Made by a program: the position numbers and the translations under genes
The notes under the pieces: model-generated
Seen by the model: only the letters and a program-made list of their open reading frames with translations
What the model was told of the DNA's origin: nothing
Database searches by the model: none
Assembly (NCBI GenBank): GCA_963669155.1
Contig: OZ022584.1
Location: 2,597,224 to 2,661,223 of the forward strand
Length of the DNA stretch: 64,000 nt
From: Arbacia lixula
Taxonomy: Eukaryota > Echinodermata > Echinoidea > Arbacioida > Arbaciidae
Direction: 5' to 3'
Shown: positions 11,201 through 23,200 of the stretch, piece after piece
Layout of the letters: every line of letters begins with the position of its first letter
Position numbering within the stretch: position 1 is the first letter of the stretch

Positions 11201-14200
11201 CAATACCATAAGAGAACAGGTTAGATTACTGCAAAAACATGGCCAGTTTTATGGCTACATGTAAGGTGCTAGATTTTCAATAAAGGAATTAGCCTCGGTT
11301 CCAGCAGTAGGGTATTTCTAACCTAACTAAAAAATGGAGTCTACTGGTAGTACTCATCCGACTAGTCACTGTATCATTCTCATATTTTCTTGGTCAGTCC
11401 CACATTAGGGCAAGCCAGAAAAGAAATCAAGGATCATTAGTCTACTGCAGCCAGACCCTTTCATTGAATAGTTTGTTTAAATAACAATACCTGACAGCCT
11501 GGAAGCCAGGCTAGAAATGAGTGGACTGTGTGTGCAATACATGTACACTGTTGGTCTCAGTGACGCAGGCACATGTGCACAATGTACAGTGTGCGACCAC
11601 AGTGTATCCTTCATGGTGGGTGGGTTGTGATGATAGGCTGTTACACATGTTTACTCATCCAAATCAGAATTAGTCATTGATGGTCTATGTGTGAAGGCTG
11701 GAGAATTGGGCCATTAAATAAATAGCATTCTCGGAACAGAGAATCGATTGTCTACATGAACTCTCAGTACATCAGTACAACTGTACATTCTATGAAAATA
11801 TATGATACTCTGGACAGTGTTAACCCTTACATTATCAGGCCTTGAAAATCCCTCAATGGGCTTACTGCACATCTTCATGCCAATGGTAATGAGAGAGTTT
11901 AAACCGTCTGACTACCAGGCCTTAAAAATCATTACCATCCTGCATATGGTAAAGAGCGAGTTTGCCCTTTGTGTGCCAGACGACCTGCTGCTCTATGGGA
12001 ATCATGGCCATTACTGGTGCTAAGATCTGTGAAGGGTGCATTAAGGGTTGATGGTGGGAATACAAGGTGTAATTAAGACAATCAGTCAGTCTTGTTGATA
12101 ACAATTAAGATGGCAAACCGGCTACATGTATATTGTGTAGGAAGTGTATATCGGCACCGTCACAGTGTCATAAACCTTTATTTTGTGCTGGGGACACAAG
12201 TTGTAGACGCCTACAGAAAGAAGAGGACATCGGCACCGTGATGGTGTCAATCACACCAGCCAATCAGAAATACTGTACGGTCGGTCCTGTATGGTCCATA
12301 CATGTACACATTCAATCGTGCACAAACTTGTGTAGTCGCTGCAATGCTCATGGAGATGAGCAGTAAAATTGTCAGAAAGGGTCTGAAAAATATTAATGTT
12401 GCACTGTAAGTATGCATTATTGTCTGCTTTGCACCTCCAACCTTAAGCTAAGCTTCTTTTAACATTATAAATTGCAGAAGGAGCGAAGAAGTATTCAGGT
12501 TTTGAATGGATGTGAGGCCTCGTCGTGACCAAATATTCATGCCGCACTGGCCGGGTGCATAGAGCTATCACGCACTGTACTACCACGCGTGACATGCATC
12601 CACGTGAATGCTCAGTGTGTGGCAATGGGTTGTTTAGGGGGGGGGGGGGGGGGGTAACTAAATGTTTGGTGTGTGAAGCAGATGGAAATGCATGGGGTGT
12701 CAGTCTCCCAGGCCACTATGTACCCCACAATGACAGGTAGGACCGCAACATTCCCTCAGCACTACACATTGCTTGAAAAAGTAGGCCTACATAATATAAA
12801 AGGCCATTTGTTTGCTACACAAAAGTAATGCTCATTGCAACAGATCCATGAACTAGCCTATGTGTACGGTAGAAACACATAATCCACGTATACCTACACG
12901 GGGACATACTACATTTAGTAAAAGATCTCCTGACCAATCAAATCTTGTGTTACAAAACGCTGCTTGGTGCGTGAGAAAGACATAAGTGCTGGGGAAAAAA
13001 GAGTGTAAAATCCCATCGCCACGGTGTTCGCATCGCAAGAATCATCCATGGAAACACTGTGACGGTAGCAGAAATGCACAAAATTAATCCTGGGAGACCG
13101 TGATGGTACCGCTATCAACAGTGTATTGTTGGTGTGTTCTTCAGTCTCTAGAAAGAGACCAAATTGTTGTGTTCCTAACTAAGGAAAATGAAAGACAATT
13201 TTCATTTCATGTAATTAATTTCCTTTATATTTACATGTAGTAAAGTTATATACTTTATTTAGAACATGCTCATTCAACTTCATTGTATGTGAAGTTTCAT
13301 GAGATTGGATCCTTTTTTGTGACCAACAAATCCTACAGAGCAGCATTATGTTTGGTAAAAAAGTGAGTTAATGCACAAATGTCATTTGGAGGAGTACTGT
13401 AAGCTAGCAGGTTGAACATTATCACATTTCTATTGGTCTGTGGAAAATCCTGGTACATGTGCACATGCTGATAAGAGTGGTTATCCTTGTAATCCTCTTA
13501 TTATATCTTTTCTTTGAATTCATCTGCACTTTGCCACATGAGAAGCAGTAAAATACAGGTACATTACATGAGTGTACATGTACATGTATGTTACATACAA
13601 CCTACATTGTTTACCCATTATGTGTGGGACACAATGAAAATGTTTCTTTTATGGTCACAGTGTCAAACATGATACATGTACAGTACAAGTACATGTACAT
13701 CTACAGCATCTGGAAATGTGCTTAGTAAATAAATCTTCAGTATCCTTTTTATTGTGGTTAAGATGTAGACAGCTGATTATTCATGTACATGTCTATCTTT
13801 CTTTCTTTGGACTATTCTGGTACTGATTTTACAATGAGCAAACATACTTATACATGTAATTACTTGTATTCCCCCATACAAATGGTTTAAATCCTCAAAC
13901 ATGACCTCTTTTTGGCTACATTGTACATTTATCGTAGCCATTACAGACCAGACTGCAACTTCCTTCCAACCTATTAAACATTGTTTTCAATATTTTCCAT
14001 GAACAATATTCGTGTGTCTTCCCAAACAATGCACATGATCTGATCTTGATTTGTCAGTGCATGCCAGAATTGTTGATCAACATTTCCTATGATCTTATTT
14101 TCATATAATTCAATGAAAATGTGCATCTACGTGTACAGTACAATTTTCTTGGACATTCACTCTCCTCCTACTCATTTTCCTCCAGATTGTGCATTACATC

Positions 14201-17200
14201 TATTTTTTTACTAATTGAGTTATCCTTTTCCATTCCACATCTCTAATGTGTCCATAATAGTGCATGGTTATTGATGAAAATGAAGTCACTAGATTTTATT
14301 TAAGTGGCATATGTACATGTACTGTACTTCTATTTTCACCTTGCCGTTTACATTGTACGTGCTGCTTTCACCTTGTACTTTTATGTATTTGTGCAGCTGC
14401 TCCTCTTTCTCTTATTAGATTGGTGAATGTGTTGTTTCTTACCACTTATTCAACCATTTTGAAGATTGTATTGTTCAGAGAAATGGTAACAGTCTCAATA
14501 TTCATTTGAGTGTGTATGTCACAAGGTTAGGTAATCATCAACTCAAGAAGGAGGAAAATAGAAGAGTCTTCTTCACTTATGATTTTATAACACATGTCAA
14601 TGTTTTTTTTACACTGTAGTATGTTTTTTCCAGATCGTATCATGTTTACAGAGTACCATATATACAAAATATGATTGATTTCAGGCATCAAAGTGTTAGT
14701 GCATTGTTTTTAAGCACAGATTTATATAAAATCTTCAGTGATTGTATGGTTTTGATGGTATCTGTTCTGACAATCTGACATATGAAGACAGCTACAAACC
14801 TACTATTACATCACAATGTACTGTTCTTGCAGCTGTGAATTGCATTCATGTTGCTGAAACAGCTTGAGATTAGGCAACGTAAAGTTGGTGTGTTTTATAC
14901 AGAAAAGACATGTTCTTTATTTGTGGTGACATTTGATGCAGTACATTATGTGAATGTTTAGATATTCAAAGTTTCTATTTTTATGTATTGTTGTGTATAA
15001 GTTGTTAAGTCATTAACATAATTTTGTTTTTCTTCTGTTGTGCAGGGTGCAGTACCTATTCAAACCCAAACCAGGGGACCAACAACAAGGAGATTCCTTC
15101 TTCAGAAAACTCTACCCTAGAATCATCCAAGACATAGAGGTAAGCTCAATGTAGACCACTCCAACTCACCATTCAAAGAAAAGGGACATTACAAATGGAA
15201 ATTACACACCTAAAACAAATTCAGTTGATTGAGAGTAGCACTATCAGATAATCAGGGCACAACATCACAAAACCTATGATTCCTTAATCTGAATCACAAG
15301 AAGTTGCAACAGGAAATCAATTGAAACTTGCAATGGCTCTTGATAAGGGCTTGAGTGGATAGATCATGGTATCCAATTGATTGCAAACTTGAACACCTAC
15401 AGTTGAGGCCAAAAGTTTACATACACCCATGGAATTCAGTGAAATTTGTTCGTGTGTATAACATGGTAAAATCTACTATATCTTCAGAAATATAAATACT
15501 TCCATGACGAATTTGATATCAAATGAAAGAGCGTATCAAGTTTTTGCACATGATTGGAATGCTGTTGGGATTAAATTATATTTCAGCTGGAACTTTCTTT
15601 GAAGAAAAAAAGTAATATTTCTTGCCAAATGTATTCTGTTGTTTATTATATTTTCACACATTGTTTCATAGAAGTGTATATAATGTCAAATCTATGATAT
15701 ATATTACATTTTCTATCATGATATGTCACCACTAAACAAAAAGTTTAATTTGAAATGTTTGTGTCGAGAAGTAACTAGCACAAATATGAAATGTTTTTGT
15801 CAAGTTTTAATTTCTAATTTGTCTATAATATGAAGATTTTCTAGTGAAAAATGACACCTAAATATTTTTCATCTCCTGATAACAAATCAATGTGATGAAG
15901 GAGCATGACATACTCATTTGTTTGATATCAAATTCGTCAGGATAGCACAAATATTTCATAAGATACAGGAAATTTTATGACGTTTGGCAAGTGTCAACTT
16001 TTCCTTGAAGTTCCCGGGTGTATGTAAACTTCTGGCCTCAACTGTACATGTACATGTGTAGGCCAGTAGAGTTCTTGCAAAAGATAGTATTGGTTTGTTA
16101 AGGTGAGTTGCAAGAGATAACAACTTTACGATTGATTGCAAAGTTTCTGTATTCCTTATCTAATACAATCAAATATAAATAATGTAGCTGACTGTAATTG
16201 GTTGCATTAAAAAATGTACATATAGTAAGCAAATAATCAACGTCGGTGAAGGTAATGGGACGAAATATCACTTCCGAGGCGATCTGGATGTAGCTATCTT
16301 TCCGAAGCTTTTAGCTGAGGAAAGATAGCGTATACATTCAGATCGCCGAGGAAGTGATAGTTCGTCTCATTGCCTGAAACCAAAAGTTGATTATTTGCTT
16401 TATATTCCACATCTGATACCAACAATCTATAAAATAAATGACAATTTAACGTACAAAAGCATTCGTGTCGGTGCGGCTACATATTCATGCGACGCTCCGA
16501 AACCCGCAAGCAAATTGACTTTGTGCACGCTATATAGACTCTACAAATTCAAACGAACACTATGACATGGTGATGCTAATTTGTAAGATTTTGACGGAAA
16601 AGCAAGAATTAATCGAAATTCTCTTACCTGTGCGGTATCGGTGAGAACATAGATCCTCCGAGAATGCTCGTCATAATTCTAAGAAATTACAGACAAGTGA
16701 AATTCTAGGTCAATTTTGGTACGAGGTGGTAGAGAATTGCACACTTGCTTTGGTGAAATACTGTGTGGGGGAAATGGAAGGCTTGCACTGCTTTGTACGT
16801 ACGCGCGCGGCGCAGCGCGCTATAACCAAAAATTTTAATTTCCGCGCGCGCACCGCGGTGTCGTCTGCGCCGATAGTCCGAGCTACGCACTTTTATTTCG
16901 CGCGTACTCAAAATATTGATCACGCGTTAGGACTGTGAGGAGTGAAGAGATCAGCGAAACCAAAAAGTACTATCACCTAGAGTGTAACGAACTTTCCTTC
17001 TCAAAAAAGTACTATCACCTACAGTGTAACGAACTTTTCTGCTCAGGTGATCAGATGGGAAAAACTACGCTTCATCACGTGATCAACTCTTGACCAATCA
17101 TATAGCAACATTCTTAGTATGTGGAATATAACAAAACATATACCTAACTGCAATCAGTAGTGACTTAATCTAAAGCTCCTTGATGCATTTGATATTCACT

Positions 17201-20200
17201 TCTTCAATCTGACTGGAACTGATTGCAATCAAACATAGGGCATGAACATATAGCTGACTGCAATAGAGTGCAATCACTGAGGAGTTGATCTAAGGCCTAT
17301 CAGTATCTTGATGCATTTGCTGTGAACTTTGAATTCCCTTCTTCCACCTGCAGAACATTGAACACAACTGGCGATGTGGGCACCATGAGTTGTACAGGAT
17401 ACAATGCCACAGCGAAACCTCCAAAGGCGTCTATTGCCTCCAGTATGATGACGCCAAAATCGTCAGTGGTCTCAGGGATAACACAATCAAGGTGAGCACT
17501 CCTCCAGAGCATGGCAAGACAAACCAGCCTGCCTGGCTGGCATGGGGCTGGCTTGACTTCCAGGCCATTGGGTATTTCTAATCCAAATTCTTCAATAGAG
17601 GAGTCTTGCTGCAGTAGACTAATCATTCCCGGTTTCTTCTTTGGCTCGCCAGACAGACTGAGAAGGGAGAACTGTAGTTATGCAACTAGTTTTATGAGGA
17701 CTAGACTCTTATTTTTTGAGGTTTGATTAAAAATGTGCCAATAGCCTGGAAACCAGGCTACTGTGGACAAAGAGAATGTTGTAGTGAGCAATCAATCTGC
17801 CACTCAATCCTCAATATTTTTTACATAGAATGGGCTAATGATTGTATAGTATTTTGCATAAATATGTGAAAGTTATCTTGTGGATATTACTAGTTATATC
17901 ATCCAAGAAATAGGCCAATTGCATTTTTTCCAGCTAGTGGTGGGTGGAGTTTTTTTTTTTTTTTTTTTTTTTTGGGGGGGGGGGGGTGGGGTTGGTTGGG
18001 GGGCAAGTAAATGATTTTACAACTTGCTGAGACATGCAGAAGGTGAACAGATTGTTTGCACATTGCTCCATAGTTTTCATCTGCATCTCCTTCCAGTAGG
18101 AATCTTATTGCATAAAATTTATATTGTAAAATATGAATTTTTAAGTAGACACTTTATGCAAGATCAGTTTCTCATCAGACCTTGCCATGGAAATATGTAG
18201 CAAAGCAGAAAAGTATGCTTAAATGAAGTTTCCAATGAATGATTCTAATGATCCCTGCAGGTTTGTCTTCAACTGCATTACCAAACCTCCTACATGCACC
18301 TCATGAAACTTGTTTTGCAATGCAAGTATATGACATTGTATACATGTTATAAAATTGTTTTCCTACCCCTGTATCTTAGCAACACAGCTCTTAGGTAGCT
18401 AACAGACATTGACATTTCTTCAAACATTTGTTCTTGCTTGCTCAACTTCTTTTCAGGGAATGTTTGGGTTTGGACACAAACATTTCACAATATAGTGCTT
18501 CATGTGCAAAATAGAATTAATTGTTAAAATGAATCACAGCTCAGAAGCAAAATCCTTTAAAAGCGCTTTGATGTTGATGTTTCATTACAAAATTGTTCTT
18601 GCATGCTCAACTTCTTTTTAGCCAATATGTGCGTTAGGACACAAACATCTCCAAATATAGTAGTTCATGTGCAAAATAGAATTGATTAACTGAATCACAG
18701 TTCAGAAACAAAATCCATCTGAGGCGCTAACACGTTGATGTTGACGTTTCATTAAACACATGTGTTCTTGCTCGCTCAATTTTTTTCAGGGAATGTGTGA
18801 TATTGTGTTACATGGCCTTCAATGGTTATAAGTGTACGGAAAAGGAAAACATGTTTTGCTCTATATTTATATCGCAAGGTGAGATGACGTCATGATGAGG
18901 CTTCTTTCCTATAAGTCAGAAAATTTATAGAAATGAAGGTTCTCAGGACAATTTCATAATATCAATCTGCCCACTGCACTGCTTGATAACAATTCAAAGG
19001 TCATATTCTCACTTTAAATCTAAATGGGCATAAGACAAAGGCTTATCGTTTTGGACTATGTTACATAAATATGGAGGTTTCCATTAAGTATAACTTGCAA
19101 CTCGTGGTACATGTAAGTACCATAGCAACAACCAATGAGTTCAGAGGAATGCAGCTGGTGCCAGGGAAGTTACCATCAGGTGTAAGTTCTATATATAGAA
19201 GCACTATATGCGGTAATGCCATTTGCACTAGCGCTATATCAGGGCTGAACGCGAATAGGCACCTGGTACACATGGACGGCGTAATTACAGCTACGGACTC
19301 ATACAATCTAGAAAATTGAACCGGGACCTTATACCCTGCACCCCTTAAAGGGATGTCTGGACCCAGTTTTAAAAATTTAGTTCAGAGACCAGGCTATCTA
19401 GGCAGTCATGCAACACAGGCGTTGGTGCCTTATTGACTGACCTACATGTATCAGCGTCGTTCTAGATCCACTTTGGCAGAGATTAATTCTGTGTCAACCA
19501 CTCTAGTTGTTTACATCGCTTTGGTGTGAACCTGACTGATGTAGAATGTGCTGTGTGAAACGGTCACATTCTTGCTTTGAGAACTCTGATTTGCATTGTC
19601 GTGTGAGAAGGGCGACATTTTGTACAAATTTCTTCATTAGATAGAAGGGTGATGAAGCTGAAAAGATAAACAAGATGCAGGATTTGAAGAAGGTCGTTTG
19701 TTACGATTGTTCCTCGTGCCTTGGCTTGTCATGCCACTCCCGTTTCCTTCCTTCCTTCAAATTCACCTCAAGATTTTGAAATGGCATTATCAGATATCCT
19801 AGGAAATGCACAAAGCATCGTGAGATATCCAAAGGGATTTCCCACGTGTCAGGATCAGGACAAGCGATATGACTTTGCAGTGTCCCAAATTAAAAGATGG
19901 CCCACTATTTGAAAGTGGCATTGTATCTTATTGTGTGTTCCTGGCAAAAGGCATAAATCTAAAGGTCTTTAAAGGGGTTTAGAAATAGATTTAAAGGTTG
20001 CCCATCCCTTTTGCAGACCTAATTCTGAAAGTTCCCTGACTTTGTCATCATTTGAGAGAGAGTGGCTATATAACCTTTCCCTTGAATCGACAAAGGGTAA
20101 TATTCTGTTTTGAGGAAATAATCTTGGATAATTGATCAAACTTTTTTTTTCTTTCCATGAAAATAGTTAAATCTCAGTGAAAACTATTTAGATTTTCATT

Positions 20201-23200
20201 TATTCTAGGGAAGTTGTTGTACCTCTTACTTTAAAATTTCACAGTTGGTACCCCAAAGATACATGCTAAATATGTGCAAACTTTCACGAAGTTTGCAAAT
20301 GTTTGTAAAAGGGACGGGCCATCTTTAAAGGTTGTTTATGATAACAAATATATAAAACATGGTATTATTATACTATTTGTTTGTAAATGGACTAAACTCA
20401 TGCTTGTCATAAACCTAGTTCATTTTCATGGCCCCATGATTGATGTGAATAGATTGCAAGACCAATCCCCTCATCTCTAATGTACAGAGTTACATTCAAT
20501 ATCATTTCTTGATATGACAGTGGCCAGGGATGGTCATTTGCAGCCAGCTGTGTTTCATTTCTTGAATCTCCTTTTCCTGTCCTTTCAATCTTCCACAAAT
20601 GAAGGAATTTACACTTTATTTTACCTCAAGGTAAAATACTTTTTTTGACAAGTTAACCGACATCAACTTCCCATTAGTGAGTTGGAGCACTGTGGTGGAG
20701 TGGTAACAGCTCTTACCTGTTATGAGAGGCCCTAGTTCAAACCCCACCAGGTGCCTTTTCCTTTGGACAAAGTCCCTCCCTCCAAATTCAGACAGTTATG
20801 TGGTACCTGCTTAGTTGATAACAAGTCTATAATTAGTCAAGCATTCTCATTTCTGTTCAGATCTGGGACCGGCAGTCGTTGCAGTGTCGGACCGTGTTAA
20901 TGGGTCACACAGGCTCAGTGCTGTGCTTGCAGTATGACGACAAGGTCATCATCACAGGTTCCAGCGACTCAACAGTCAGGTAGGTGCAGCCCTTATAAAA
21001 CTCTTTAATTCCTTCTCTGCCAGACTCCATACTATCCTATGGCAATGCTATGTATTGCAAATGCAAATATGCCTCGGCGGTACATGAGCAAAGTTGACAT
21101 AGGGCCTGAAAGGGCTCAAGATATGTCTTAAATAGTTGTATATTTTGTGAATGTCAAAATGACATATTAAATGTTGGTGATTTAATTATTGATCATTGTT
21201 TCATATGTGTACATCAGAAATTTAGTAACTCTTTCTGTTCCAGTGAAATGCTGCTGTGTAGAATTGTGTGCATATTGATGCAAGATTGTGACAGTGGCTC
21301 AGAGAGGTATTTAAATTCAAGTTGTATAAATTTCTGAGTCTAGAGATTTGTAACTGGTGGACCAAATTTCCTGGTAGACGTGGCTTTCCTGTCCTATTTC
21401 ATTTAAAGCTTAATAGCGGTCATAACAAATTCTGCCCTTGAATGAAACGTTGTACATTAATAAAACAAGTCAGCCCAAATACCCTCTGTTTTCTATTAAT
21501 AGTTTGATATACTTAGATACCTCTGTTGGCAGTAACCCATGAGATTTGGGCTTGAAATATACAGCCTTGGGTTAGTTTCTTCTGGCTTTATTTAAGGGTG
21601 ACAGAGCCTTATTAAAAATAGTTACCCACTGTAACAAGGGTTCCTTGGGATTTAATCAAAAGAATGTATTATAATAGTAACAGGATAAAAAAAGAATAAT
21701 ACGAGAGAAGTGCAGCTTAACAGCACATCCGTGTGACCATGTAGCAAATTCGTCTCCATATCATTAAACATTCATGAGTATCTTCAAACATTTTTGGATT
21801 GTTATATGATTAGGTTGTTTTCTTTGAGAACATCTTACATTTAAAGCAGAGGGCCCTTTAATACTTCTTTACGACTTTGGGTCAGTTTCCTTGAGTTGGA
21901 TAAAGTATGGCCATATTAAAAGATGGAAGAATGATCACCTTGAGGCCCCCTCATGTAATGAAGATAGAGCCATTATTGTTATTAAAATATGATATCATCA
22001 TGACCATCAACCCACCCACTTTAAGCCCCCTTGAGCTGCTGGTGATATTAAATTTCTATACCAAATTTTGAAATGAAGGTTTCATCAGTGACCTTTACTT
22101 CTGAAAAGACATAACCCTCAACCATTTTCATGCCACTGTGACACTTGCTCACCAGCAGTACACACATCCTATGGAGCAGCATTTTGTTTGTTTGAGGAGT
22201 TTAACTCTTTATTACATCATTGTCATACTGTGTACCAGTGATACACACAAGTCCCATAGAGTAGCTTTTGTTTTGTTTCAGAAGGAGGTAACTCCTCATG
22301 TGCCACTATCACATTCTAGCACAAGTAATACACACAAATCCCATAGAGCAGGATTTTGACTGGTACAGAATGGGTTAAGCTTCATAGAGGGATGTAGACG
22401 AGACCCATGGTAGTCACATGTGGGTAGACTGCAGGTGCGGGGGGTGGCCCCTAGAATGTTGGGTTGCACCTGACCTTACACTGAGCAAGCACCAAGTGGG
22501 TCAATCTAATTATGTGGGGCAGGAACATGACTGCACTGTTAGGGAGTCAGTGGGTGTGTATGTGTGTATGTGTGTATGTGTGTATGTGTGTATGTGTGTA
22601 TGTGTGTATGTGTGTATGTGTGTATGTGTGTATGTATGTATGTGCGTAAGTGTGTAAGTGTATGTTTATGTATATGTGTTTGTGTGTTTGTGCGGATTTG
22701 GGTCTTCCTGCTGTGTGTGTCTGGTTCACAGGCACATACCCATTTTCGTCCCATAATGCATGAAGCAGAGTCTGAATCATGAGACTACAGAAGGCCATGA
22801 ATACAGCTGGCAAGTTGAGATTGCTAGTCTACATGTACATGTACCTTACAGATCTTATTGAGTGAGTGGCTCAAATGAGTCTATACGTGGAGCCTAGTGT
22901 TGTCTCGAGTGGACAGAGGTAGTCCAACTGGTGTAGTTTACAGCAGGGAAATGAACAATGATTTGCATAGGCTACTTGAACACCAAGCCTGATGTTGTGC
23001 ATTATACATGTATCATAAGATGAATAATAATTTTTCACAGTAGTACTCATTAACATTCTGAGCGCTGAATCTCCTAACCACTTTGGAATATTTAACATTT
23101 CCTTCTGTGCTGAAAAGAAAACCTCTGTAGAATGAATGGGTGTATTACTGGTGTAGAATTGTGACAGTATCGCATGCAGACTTGCGCTGTATCCCAGAGA

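Larger units (their letters stand above)
8245..15045 (+). other. BTRC intron with exon-fragment array, foldback element and poly-G run
   Basis: 6.8 kb bounded by GTAAGT and tgtgcAG. The first 1.5 kb holds decayed copies of the preceding exon (8284-9700) interrupted by a foldback (8580-9375). Further on are an AGCCTGG-ended element (11287-11512), a poly-G run (about 12637-12653) and many TACATGTA palindromes (for example near 10660, 11010, 13575, 13690). Between 13700 and 15045 I see only AT-rich unique-looking sequence. Confidence 0.7.
15140..17353 (+). other. BTRC intron filled by mobile-element remnants
   Basis: Contains the Tc1-like element (15410-16044), a palindrome (16226-16400), a CpG-dense block (about 16795-16935), a 41-bp direct repeat (16957-17044) and a partial upstream copy of the next exon's acceptor region (17155-17228). 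Confidence 0.7.
17492..20860 (+). other. BTRC intron with AGCCTGG element and tandem repeat
   Basis: Holds an AGCCTGG-ended element beginning about 20 bp after the donor (17512-17762), a poly-T/poly-G run (17950-17990), a roughly 170-bp tandem repeat (18421-18800), a fragment of the dispersed ATTGAT/ATCAAT family (20432-20505) and a tRNA-like SINE candidate (20688-20840). The rest, 18800-20430, shows no recognisable feature. Confidence 0.65.

Noticed and set aside
20688-20760. Possible functional tRNA gene
   Set aside because: Box A and box B are recognisable but the cloverleaf stems do not pair well by eye, so a SINE head is more likely.
22418-22813. Cys/Val/Tyr and Thr/His repeat ORFs
   Set aside because: Translations of the GTGTAT microsatellite in opposite frames.
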